A DNA stretch of 64,000 nt, taken from positions 124,001-188,000 of the forward strand of contig NZ_AVPS01000005.1 in NCBI RefSeq assembly GCF_000768345.1, given 5' to 3'. Every line of letters begins with the position of its first letter. Within the stretch, counting starts at the first letter, position 1. A program made the position numbers and the translations under genes. This stretch comes from Lysobacter concretionis Ko07 = DSM 16239 (lineage in GTDB: Bacteria > Pseudomonadota > Gammaproteobacteria > Xanthomonadales > Xanthomonadaceae). The notes below the pieces were generated by a model. That model searched no databases. It was not told where the DNA came from and was given only the letters and a program-made list of their open reading frames with translations. This document shows positions 10,137 to 17,282 of this stretch, piece by piece.

Positions 10137-11267
10137 TTACGGACTGTTCGCGGCAGGGGACGTGGCGGCCGGCGCCTTCGATGCCGCAGCCTCGTCGCCG
10201 ATCACCGTCACCACGCTGCCGTCGCGCAAGGCGCTCTTGCCGGCAACGACCACCTGGTCGCCCAGCGCCAGGCCGGTGCGGACTTCCGCCCAGCTCCCGT
10301 CCAGATAGCCCAGTTGCACCGGGGCGCGTTTGACCTTGCCGTCGTCGACCAGGAATACCGCCGCTTCCCCTTCGCCTTCCAGCAACGCGGAGCGCGGCAC
10401 CACGAGCGCATTGGCGCGTTGGTCGTAATCGATGCTGATCCGGCCGAACATGCCCGGCTGCAACACACCGGCGCTGGCGAACCGCGCGATGACGCGGAAC
10501 GTGCCGCTGCCCGCATCGACCACCGGCGAGATGCGCTCCACCGCGCCCTCGAAGCGCTTGCCCGGCAGGGCATCCACCACCAGCGCCACCGGCAACCCGT
10601 CGGTGAGCGTCGCCAGCTCGCGCTCGGGTACGTTGAGGGTCGCCTCAAGCACCGACGTGTCGACAATGCGCACGATCGGCGTGTTGATCTGGACGAAGTT
10701 GCCCGGCTTGGGGGGTACCGACGCAATCACGCCGCCAATCGGTGCCTTGACGTCCGCGTAGGACAACTCGAGGTTGGCCAGACGGTTGGCGGCCTGTGCA
10801 TTGGCGAGGTCGAAACGGATCTGGTCGTAGTCGGACGCGGCGATCAACTGCTCGCTGGCCATCTTCTGCGCCCGTGCGAACTGGTTCTGCAATTTGCTCA
10901 ACTGTGCGGAGGTCTGCGCGGCCTGCAGGCGTGCGCGATCCGAATCCAGCCGCACCAGCGTCTGGCCGGCGCGCACCACATCGCCTTCGGCCACCATCAC
11001 CTCCAGTGCGACACCGGAGGTCTTGGCCACCACCTGCGCCTCGACCGGCGCCTCCAGCGGCGCGGTGCCCGTGTAGCTGGCCGCCATTGGACGCTGCTGC
11101 GCCGCGGCCACCTCCACCGGCACCGCTTCCGGCCCCTTTTCACCGTCACCCTTGGCCGTCGCCTCCGACGGCCCTCCTTTGCAGGCCGCCAGAAGCAGCA
11201 GGCACGGCAGGATCAGGGTGGTTGCACGAAAGCAGCCGCGGGCACGCAAGCAAGTGGTGTGACGCAT
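10137..11267 (-). CDS. RND efflux periplasmic adaptor lipoprotein
   Basis: 376-residue membrane-fusion protein linking the RND pumps to an outer-membrane channel. The N-terminus is a lipoprotein signal (LLLLAAC, Cys about residue 29). It is followed by a barrel-sandwich (lipoyl-like) half-motif (AQVVAKTSGVALEVMVAEGD), a helical hairpin from about 105 to 155, the return lipoyl half (KAPIGGVIASVPPKPG) and beta-barrel domains. It is the first gene of the operon adaptor-pump-pump, so its promoter drives all three. The 286 bp upstream contain two inverted repeats (see separate entry). The Ala/Pro-rich C-terminus is not conserved in the family. Confidence 0.9.
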   Translation of the reverse strand: MRHTTCLRARGCFRATTLILPCLLLLAACKGGPSEATAKGDGEKGPEAVPVEVAAAQQRPMAASYTGTAPLEAPVEAQVVAKTSGVALEVMVAEGDVVRAGQTLVRLDSDRARLQAAQTSAQLSKLQNQFARAQKMASEQLIAASDYDQIRFDLANAQAANRLANLELSYADVKAPIGGVIASVPPKPGNFVQINTPIVRIVDTSVLEATLNVPERELATLTDGLPVALVVDALPGKRFEGAVERISPVVDAGSGTFRVIARFASAGVLQPGMFGRISIDYDQRANALVVPRSALLEGEGEAAVFLVDDGKVKRAPVQLGYLDGSWAEVRTGLALGDQVVVAGKSALRDGSVVTVIGDEAAASKAPAATSPAANSP

Positions 11268-11277
11268 CAGGAAAACC

Positions 11278-11352
11278 CCGGAAAATTAAGTGTGAATGCG
11301 CATTTTTCCGGCTGCATGCCGGTGTTGTAGATAGGTATATCACCAACACCGG
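11278..11352. promoter_or_regulatory. Paired inverted repeats upstream of the efflux operon
   Basis: Two inverted repeats lie between the adaptor gene (minus strand) and the cytochrome gene (plus strand): CCGGAAAA at 11278-11285 with TTTTCCGG at 11304-11311, and CCGGTGTTG at 11319-11327 with CAACACCGG at 11344-11352. The second pair encloses an AT-rich GATAGGTATATC core. They may be a regulator-binding site or a structured mRNA leader for the efflux operon. The rest of the 286-bp spacer (11268-11553) shows no other clear element, and no regulator gene is adjacent. Confidence 0.4.
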
Positions 11353-11553
11353 AAATGACATATCCGCCGAAGGTCATGGTGATGGCCTATCGGACACGTC
11401 GCGGTTGCCCAATCAGTTGGTGGAATGGAGGTCGCTTCGTTGATCGATGAACGCGAGCTATACTTCGCGAATTATGCGCGGCAGACGCGGTGACGCGTAC
11501 CCCACCAGTCCGCTTCCACACTTCACCAGCCACCAGAGATTGCGGATTACGAC

Positions 11554-11904
11554 ATGATGCGACCGCTGACCATTGCCGCCTGCTTGGCACTTACCCTCGC
11601 CGCCGCCCCGGTGGCGGCCCAGGATGCGGCAACCGCCGCCCCTACCGGTTCCGCCGCGAGTGTGGAGCACGGCTACCAGTTGACCTACACCTGCCAGGGC
11701 TGTCACGGCATCGACGGTTACAAGAACGCCTACCCGAACTACCACGTACCCAAGCTGGGTGGCCAGTCGGTGGATTACCTGGTCAATGCGCTGACCGCCT
11801 ACCAGGATGGCAGCCGCAAGCACCCGACGATGCGGGCCCAGGCGCAGAGCTTCTCCGAGCAGGACATCGCCGACATCGCCGCATTCCTTTCGACCCTCAA
11901 GTGA
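11554..11904 (+). CDS. Small periplasmic c-type cytochrome
   Basis: 116 residues with a Sec signal peptide (cleavage after the AAPVAA region, about residue 22) and one heme attachment site, C47-QG-C50-H51. A methionine in KHPTMRAQAQ near residue 91 is the likely distal ligand. It resembles class I cytochromes of the c553/c5 group that carry electrons in the periplasm. It is followed after 14 bp by a second small cytochrome gene and both share the YxxALxxYxxGSR segment, so the pair probably arose by duplication and is co-transcribed. Heme attachment would depend on the Ccm system encoded at 43-50 kb. Confidence 0.85.
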   Translation: MMRPLTIAACLALTLAAAPVAAQDAATAAPTGSAASVEHGYQLTYTCQGCHGIDGYKNAYPNYHVPKLGGQSVDYLVNALTAYQDGSRKHPTMRAQAQSFSEQDIADIAAFLSTLK

Positions 11905-11918
11905 GAGAGCAGACGCCC

Positions 11919-12359
11919 ATGCCGATCCGCACCAACTTCGCCATCGCTCCTGCCCTCCTTGTCGCCGTCCTGGGACTTGCACTATCGGCGTGTTCCCCTT
12001 CGCAGGCCCCGGAAGGGGCCGCCGCCGCGAAATCGTCCTCCGCCGGCCTGCCGCCCGGGTTCGTCGCTGCCGGCGAGAAGCAGGCCAATGCCAAGGGTGT
12101 CGCCACCGGCCAGTCGTGCATCGATTGCCACGGCGCCGAGGGCAATGCACCGATCGATCCGAGCTACCCGATCCTGGCCGGCCAGTACGTCGACTATCTC
12201 GCCTACGCGCTGGAGAGCTACCGCAACGGCAGCCGCGACCACGTGATGATGTCGATGCAGGCCAAGGACCTGACCGACCAGCAGATCGCCGACCTCGCCG
12301 CCTACTTCGGCTCGCGCAACAGCCAGCTGGTCAACCTCAGCGGCTCGCACAAGAAGTAA
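11919..12359 (+). CDS. c-type cytochrome lipoprotein
   Basis: 146 residues starting MPIRTNFAIAPALL. The lipobox LSAC at about residue 24 predicts a lipid-anchored protein, and a single heme site CIDCH follows at about residue 68. The C-terminal half (ILAGQYVDYLAYALESY, then RDHVMMSMQAKDLTDQQIADLAAYF) matches the upstream cytochrome, with methionines available as axial ligand. The reading frame is open back to 11490, but that extension overlaps the upstream cytochrome gene in another frame; the ATG at 11919 gives a proper lipoprotein signal. It probably transfers electrons to a terminal oxidase or a periplasmic enzyme. Confidence 0.85.
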   Translation: MPIRTNFAIAPALLVAVLGLALSACSPSQAPEGAAAAKSSSAGLPPGFVAAGEKQANAKGVATGQSCIDCHGAEGNAPIDPSYPILAGQYVDYLAYALESYRNGSRDHVMMSMQAKDLTDQQIADLAAYFGSRNSQLVNLSGSHKK

Positions 12360-12406
12360 GGGCGTCACCGCAGCCCGCAGCCTCTCCGGCGACTGAAAGT
12401 CCGGCA

Positions 12407-12437
12407 CGAAAGCCCGCATCGCAGCGGGCTTTCGCGT
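12407..12437 (+). terminator. Terminator after the cytochrome pair
   Basis: An 11-bp stem (CGAAAGCCCGC at 12407-12417 with its complement at 12424-12434) and 6-base loop lie 47 bp after the second cytochrome stop and before the convergent gene that ends at 12508. The following T tract is weak. Confidence 0.6.
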
Positions 12438-12507
12438 TTATCGTCCCACCACAGGAAGCCCCGTCGGACGCGGGAGTGACGATCAAAGCGAATTGATCAG
12501 AGCTCCC

Positions 12508-14202
12508 CTAACCGCCCGAAGCCGGTGCGCTGCCGTTGTCTTCCTGCAACTCCGGTTTGAACGGCACGTCCGGCGACGGTCGCGCCGTCGCCGGCTGGTT
12601 GTTGAGGTTGGAGTCGGTGATGTCGCAGGCTCCGCCCAGTACCAGCATCACGGTTGTACAGACAACGTATTTGTTGGTGCCCGGAATCGGAACGCGGATG
12701 GTGGTGACGCTCTTGCGCACCCATTCCTCCAGCAGGCTCTCGTTGGGACGCCAGTAACGATCGAACGCGGTCGGCTCGTAATCCGTCGGCGGACGCTTGA
12801 GCCAGGTACCGGCGCGATCCAGGTTCACGATCTCGTCCGTCGGAGTGCCCGGCGGCCGGCCCGGCGAGGCCGAGCCGGGAGGTTCGGCAAGGCGAACGCT
12901 GCCATCGCTGTCGTACAGTCCCGGCGGTTGCCCGCGTTGCGCGCCGGGCCGCTCGCGGGTCGAGTCGCCCCAGTCTTCGCCGCGCGCCGGCGTTGCCCAA
13001 CCTCCCGGTGCCGGCACGGGTTTCGGACCGGCGGTGTCGGCGGTCGGGCCCGGCTTTGCCTCCGTCCCTGCGGCGGCAGGTGCCGGCGTCGACACGTCGC
13101 TCGCGGACGCCGTCGCCGGTGATGACTTCGCCTGTTCCGAGGGCGACGAATCCGATGGCGGTGAAGGAATATCGCGCGAACGCAGCGCGGGAGCCGTCGG
13201 CTGCCGTTCCACGGTGGCGATGACCGGTTGCGCAATGGAGGGGGTCGGCAGGTGCGGCAAGGGGGCGGCGATCTCGCGTTCGACAAGCTTCGGCACTGCC
13301 TGCTCCAGCACCGGCGGCCTGATCGACTGCGACGGGATGACCGCGACGCTGGGGCGTTGCAGGTTCGGCACCTCGGCCACCTCGACCTGCGGCACCGGCA
13401 TCGTCAACTCGGGCATTGCCAATGGCACCACATCCCGTTGCATGACCGGCGTAGGGGGCGGCAACACGAACTCCTGACTGACCTCCGGCACGGGCTCGCT
13501 GACCTGCACCGCCTGCTGCACCGCCGGCGACGCCGGCTCGGCAACTTCCGATGGCGCTGTCTCCATGGGAGCAGGCGGAGGCGTCTCAACCGGCGTCACC
13601 TCGGCGACCCTTTCATCCGGCATCTGCGCAGTTTCGCTGGGAGCGGGCTGGCTCGGCGCGGGAGCCGCGCTGGCTTGCCCGGACCCCGGCAGCGTTCTGG
13701 TTTCAGTCTCTCGTGCCGGTTCGGCCGCCGGCCCGCCACCGACTTGCGGCGACGTGCCTTCGCCCACGAACTCGATCTGCACCACCTCTTCCTCGCCCTT
13801 GCGCGGCGGATGGGACGGCGAGGTGAACTGGAGGTACATCAACCACACCAGCAACCCGGCCAGCAGCAGGTGCCAGCTCACTGAAATGGTCCAGGCGATC
13901 CAGCGCACCGGGCGATCGTCCGGAGCCGGTGGATCCCACTCCTGCCGCCACAAGGTGTTGAATGCCTGCCATCGGCTCAGCTCCGGCGCACTGGCGGGCG
14001 GGCGCGCCGGTTCCCGCTGCGCGAACACCTCAACGAGCGCATCCACATCCGCACCGGTGATGGCGTCCGTGCGTTCCGGCATTGCGGCGAACCACTGCTG
14101 CCAGCCCGGCGGGAATTCACCCGGCGGCGTGCGTCGATGCGGTGCAACCAGCTTCATCCGAAGCTGGAGCGCGCGAATCCATGCCTCGACCGGGATCGTC
14201 AA
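12508..14202 (-). CDS. Proline-rich single-pass membrane protein (transmembrane repetitive protein type)
   Basis: 564 residues, function unknown. Residues 1-95 are cytoplasmic and contain Trp-rich segments. One membrane helix follows at about 105-128 ([20 protein letters not shown]). A long Pro/Ala/Val/Glu-rich low-complexity region (about 150-440) comes next, and then a compact C-terminal domain containing YRPTESL-like and IPGTNKYV segments and a pair of cysteines (VVCTT and GGACDI) that could form a disulfide. The layout, anchor plus Pro-rich spacer plus small periplasmic domain, recalls TonB-like proteins, but no TonB domain is recognisable. The start is a TTG at 14202 without a clear ribosome site; an ATG at 14157 is an alternative. 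It is 13 bp downstream of nfuA on the same strand. Confidence 0.65.
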   Translation of the reverse strand: MTIPVEAWIRALQLRMKLVAPHRRTPPGEFPPGWQQWFAAMPERTDAITGADVDALVEVFAQREPARPPASAPELSRWQAFNTLWRQEWDPPAPDDRPVRWIAWTISVSWHLLLAGLLVWLMYLQFTSPSHPPRKGEEEVVQIEFVGEGTSPQVGGGPAAEPARETETRTLPGSGQASAAPAPSQPAPSETAQMPDERVAEVTPVETPPPAPMETAPSEVAEPASPAVQQAVQVSEPVPEVSQEFVLPPPTPVMQRDVVPLAMPELTMPVPQVEVAEVPNLQRPSVAVIPSQSIRPPVLEQAVPKLVEREIAAPLPHLPTPSIAQPVIATVERQPTAPALRSRDIPSPPSDSSPSEQAKSSPATASASDVSTPAPAAAGTEAKPGPTADTAGPKPVPAPGGWATPARGEDWGDSTRERPGAQRGQPPGLYDSDGSVRLAEPPGSASPGRPPGTPTDEIVNLDRAGTWLKRPPTDYEPTAFDRYWRPNESLLEEWVRKSVTTIRVPIPGTNKYVVCTTVMLVLGGACDITDSNLNNQPATARPSPDVPFKPELQEDNGSAPASGG

Positions 14203-14215
14203 CGCGCCGCCGGGG

Positions 14216-14812
14216 TCAGCCGCCGTGATCGCGGGCGATGTACGGTGCCGCGCCGGTGTCGTGGTCGGTCGCGTCGCGTACGCCGGTCACGCCGGGCACC
14301 TTTTCCTTCAGGGTTTTCTCGATGCCCTGCTTCAAGGTCACATCGGCCATGCCGCACCCGTGGCAACCGCCACCGAAGCGGAGCACCACCACGCCATCGG
14401 CCGTGACTTCCTGCAACGCCACGTTGCCGCGGTGCTGGGCCAGCTGCGGGTTGATCTCGTTCTCGATCAGGTAGAGCACCCGCTCGACCAGCGAAGCCGA
14501 CTCGCCGGGCACGACACCCTTGATCTTCGGCGCCCGGATCTGCAACTGGCCACCGGTGGCCTTGGTTTCGTAGTCGATCTCGGCACCGTCGAGCACGCTG
14601 ACGCTGGCCGCTTCCAGCCACAACGTGAAGCCGTTGCAATCGATTGCCCACTCGTCGCCCTGCAGGTCGCCGGGTTCACTGAACTCCAGGCGCACGTCCG
14701 CGCGAGGGGTCCCGGCGTGGACGGCGGACAAGCGGACGCCGAGGCCGGGCAGCGCCTCGCGTTCGATCAATGTGCGGAAATGGGTCTGGGCGGATTCGGA
14801 TATCTGGATCAT
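14216..14812 (-). CDS. nfuA: Fe-S biogenesis protein NfuA
   Basis: 198-residue iron-sulfur carrier that delivers 4Fe-4S clusters to apoproteins. Residues 1-100 form a degenerate A-type (IscA-like) domain lacking the cysteines. The Nfu domain at about 110-190 carries the cluster-binding C150-HG-C153 motif in [16 protein letters not shown]. Length and motif position match E. coli NfuA (CxxC at 149/152). It is the first gene of a minus-strand pair with the proline-rich membrane protein. The 105-bp region between it and the divergent pterin dehydratase gene must hold both promoters. Confidence 0.95.
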   Translation of the reverse strand: MIQISESAQTHFRTLIEREALPGLGVRLSAVHAGTPRADVRLEFSEPGDLQGDEWAIDCNGFTLWLEAASVSVLDGAEIDYETKATGGQLQIRAPKIKGVVPGESASLVERVLYLIENEINPQLAQHRGNVALQEVTADGVVVLRFGGGCHGCGMADVTLKQGIEKTLKEKVPGVTGVRDATDHDTGAAPYIARDHGG

Positions 14813-14917
14813 GCCGCTATTCTAACGACCTGCGCGCTATACAACCGTTTACACCAAACGCCCCTGGCAACGCCGAACAAATCCCGTTCAGCCGGTGCCT
14901 GCTGCAAGGAGTTTTCC

Positions 14918-15259
14918 ATGAACGACATGATCCCGCTCGCCCAGGCCCATTGCATCCCCCGCCGCGGCATCGAACACAAGCTCACCGAAGCACGCGTGCG
15001 CGAATTGCTGCCCCAGGTCAGCGGCTGGGAACTGGTCGAAGACGGCCATGCCCTGAGCCGGAGCTTCAAGTTCGACGACTACTACCGGACGATGGCGTTC
15101 GTGAACGCATTGGCTTTCATCGCCCACCGCGAGGATCACCACCCCGACCTGAGCGTGCATTACAACCGCTGCGTGGTGCGTTTTTCCACCCACGACGTCG
15201 GCGGACTGAGCGAGAACGATTTCATCTGCGCGGCAAAAACCCAGGCACTCCAGGAGTGA
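14918..15259 (+). CDS. phhB: 4a-hydroxytetrahydrobiopterin dehydratase
   Basis: 113-residue pterin-4-alpha-carbinolamine dehydratase (PCD/DCoH) that recycles the cofactor of phenylalanine hydroxylase. The signature [21 protein letters not shown] contains the catalytic histidines, followed by [14 protein letters not shown] typical of the family. The ATG at 14918 is preceded by AAGGAG at 14906-14911. Six bases separate it from a downstream TonB-domain lipoprotein gene on the same strand, so the two are likely co-transcribed, although no functional link is obvious. No phenylalanine hydroxylase gene lies in the window. Confidence 0.92.
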   Translation: MNDMIPLAQAHCIPRRGIEHKLTEARVRELLPQVSGWELVEDGHALSRSFKFDDYYRTMAFVNALAFIAHREDHHPDLSVHYNRCVVRFSTHDVGGLSENDFICAAKTQALQE

Positions 15260-15264
15260 TTTCC

Positions 15265-15741
15265 ATGACAAGCACTGCCAAGACCAGCACTGCCAACACC
15301 CGGACACCCACCGCCAGGCCATCCGCTGCCGGACTCGCCCGCATCGCCATCGCGGGCATGGCATCGCTGTTGTTCCTGGCGGGCTGCACCCAGGGACAGG
15401 ACAACCAGACGCCGCAGATCGCGCCCACCCAGCCGTTGGCCGTGAAAACCCCACCACCGCCTTACCCGATCGAACTGGCCTGCAACAACATCGGCGGCCA
15501 GGTCGGCCTGATCCTGAAAATCGGTGCCGACGGTCTGCCCAAAAACGTCCGGGTCGAGGACGGCAGCGGGCATCCGCAGCTGGACCAGGCGGCGGTCGAG
15601 GCGGTCAAGACCTGGGTCTTCCAGCCCGGTACCAGCCGCGGCCAACCGGTGGAAACCGACTTGCGGGTGCCGGTCACCTTTACCCCGCAGGACATGGATT
15701 CCGATGAGTGCGTCCAAGACCAGGCTCCGTTGCAGGAGTAA
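15265..15741 (+). CDS. TonB C-terminal-domain lipoprotein
   Basis: 158 residues. After a Thr/Ser-rich N-terminal extension (MTSTAKTSTANTRTPTARPS) comes a hydrophobic lipoprotein signal ending in LLFLAGC. After a Pro-rich linker (KTPPPPYPIELAC), residues 75-145 form a TonB C-terminal-like domain: GGQVGLILKIGADGLPKNVRVEDGSG and AAVEAVKTWVFQPG. TonB itself is anchored by a transmembrane helix, so a lipid-anchored version is more likely to act in the envelope than as an energy transducer. Two further cysteines (ACNN and DECVQD) could form a disulfide. It sits 5 bp after phhB. Confidence 0.75.
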   Translation: MTSTAKTSTANTRTPTARPSAAGLARIAIAGMASLLFLAGCTQGQDNQTPQIAPTQPLAVKTPPPPYPIELACNNIGGQVGLILKIGADGLPKNVRVEDGSGHPQLDQAAVEAVKTWVFQPGTSRGQPVETDLRVPVTFTPQDMDSDECVQDQAPLQE

Positions 15742-15746
15742 CGGAC

Positions 15747-15792
15747 GCGGGGATGTCGCCGGCCCGGTAACGATCGCCGGCGACGACCCCGC
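15747..15792. terminator. Long hairpin between convergent genes
   Basis: GCGGGGATGTCGCCGG at 15747-15762 pairs with CCGGCGACGACCCCGC at 15777-15792 (14 of 16 positions), between the TonB-domain lipoprotein gene and the convergent rluC. There is no T tract, so it is a possible terminator by structure only. Confidence 0.45.
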
Positions 15793-15825
15793 TGGTGATC
15801 GCGGCCGTCGTTCCGGTGCAGCCGC

Positions 15826-16797
15826 TTACCTCAGCCGGTCGAGCACATCGAGCAACTCGGGGGCCAGCGGCGCGGTCAGCAGATACGGCGTCTTGCCGTC
15901 ATCGAGCGAGAATTCCAGCGTCGAGGCATGCAGGAACAACCGCTTCAGCCCGACCTGGTCGCGTAGACGCTTGTTGATGACCGGGTCGCCGTACTTGTCG
16001 TCACCGGCGACCGCATGCCCGATGTGCTGGGCATGCGCACGGATCTGGTGGGTGCGCCCCGTCTCGATGCGCACCTCGCAGTAAGAGTGTCCGCCCAGGC
16101 GTTCCAGCGCCCGGAAATGGCTCAGTGACGGCTTGCCCGACGGATTGACCTGCACGTGCCGTTCCCCGCCCTGGCGCAGGCCGACATGCAGCGGCGCATC
16201 CACAGTCATCACGCCATCGGGCATGCGGCCGGTCAGCAAGGCCAGATAACGCTTGCGGAAGCCGTCGCCGCCGCTGCTGCCTTCGCGCATCAGCGCCTGC
16301 ATTTCCGTCAGCGCCGAGCGCTTCTTGGCGATCACCAGCACGCCCGAGGTGTCCCGGTCGAGGCGGTGCACCAGTTCCAGCGACTGCCCCGGGCGCAGGG
16401 CACGCAGGGTCTCGATCGCACCAAAACTGATCCCGCTGCCGCCGTGGCTGGCGACCCCGGACGGCTTGTTGAGTGCCAGCAGCCGGGCATCCTCATAGAC
16501 GATCGCCGCATCCAGCGCGTCCATGAAGCCCCTTGGCGGCGTCGGCTTGTCTCCCTCTTCTTCGAGACGGACCGGCGGGATGCGCACCTTGTCGCCACCC
16601 TCCAGCTTCCGATCCGCCTTCGCCCGCCCGCCATTGACCCGCACCTGGCCGGAGCGCACCAGTTTGTAGACCAGCGACCGGGGCGCACCCTTCAGCTGGC
16701 CGAGCAGAAAGTTGTCCAGCCGCTGGCCGTCGCGATCGTCGGACACGACGACAGTACGTGCCGCAGCACGGGTTTCCGGGGTTTCTGAATGGGTCAT
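15826..16797 (-). CDS. rluC: 23S rRNA pseudouridine synthase RluC
   Basis: 323-residue RluA-family enzyme that isomerises uridines of 23S rRNA (955, 2504 and 2580 in E. coli). An S4 RNA-binding domain occupies residues about 20-75 (QRLDNFLLGQLKGAPRSLVYKLV). The catalytic aspartate is D147 in HRLDRDTSGVLVIAKK, and the closing motif ETGRTHQIRAHAQHIGHAVAGD is present. I chose the ATG at 16797, which gives the family length; the frame is open to 17061 but that part is unlike RluC. It is transcribed divergently from rne, as in E. coli, where rluC and rne are also divergent neighbours. Confidence 0.93.
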   Translation of the reverse strand: MTHSETPETRAAARTVVVSDDRDGQRLDNFLLGQLKGAPRSLVYKLVRSGQVRVNGGRAKADRKLEGGDKVRIPPVRLEEEGDKPTPPRGFMDALDAAIVYEDARLLALNKPSGVASHGGSGISFGAIETLRALRPGQSLELVHRLDRDTSGVLVIAKKRSALTEMQALMREGSSGGDGFRKRYLALLTGRMPDGVMTVDAPLHVGLRQGGERHVQVNPSGKPSLSHFRALERLGGHSYCEVRIETGRTHQIRAHAQHIGHAVAGDDKYGDPVINKRLRDQVGLKRLFLHASTLEFSLDDGKTPYLLTAPLAPELLDVLDRLR

Positions 16798-17282
16798 CCG
16801 CAGGGGTTTGTCTGATACACTCGCGACGCGAGATAAGGTTTTGATTTCGCAGGGAGTTGCCCCGCCGCCGAGATGAACATGGCGGCGCGGGATCCGGGCC
16901 AAAAGCCCGACCTGCGTTTCCGGTCTGCGTCTAACCCCTGCCCTCGGGGCAGCCATGTTAGCAGCGACAGCTCGGTGGAACCTCGGCTCGTCCGGTTTTG
17001 TCATATCAGCAATCGTCACAACGACCGGTCGATGAACACGACCCGCGCGGCGCCAGGGCATCTGCCGGACGCGCCGCCGGCCCAGAAAAATTTGGATAGC
17101 AACAAAAACAAGCGCTCCCGCGGTTTGCCGTGGTGTAGAAGCGCTGGAAATTGTCAGGTCACGTCAGCGCGCGCAAACCGGCTTGCCGTTTTGCAGGTTC
17201 CACAATCGCGGCGACGGGACGCAGTATCCAGAGGCGAAACGCCAAGGCGTTCCGCGCGGTAGAGCGCGCGAGGAATGCAACA
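16798..17282 (+). promoter_or_regulatory. rluC/rne spacer with candidate structured rne leader
   Basis: This 485-bp gap has no convincing gene. Features seen: CCCGCCGCC near 16861 facing GGCGGCGCGG near 16880; a two-part stem at 16931-16961 (CTAAC plus CTGCCC pairing with GGGCAG plus GTTAG around a 3-base loop); and an A-rich tract at about 17083-17112 (CAGAAAAATTTGG, AACAAAAACAAG). In E. coli the long structured rne 5' UTR lets RNase E cut its own mRNA to limit its level; a structured leader with an A/U-rich stretch here would fit that, but this is inference. AGGAA at 17271-17275 is the rne ribosome site. Confidence 0.45.

Noticed and set aside
11490-11918. N-terminal extension of the second cytochrome
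   Set aside because: It overlaps the first cytochrome gene in another frame and would remove the lipoprotein signal from the N-terminus.
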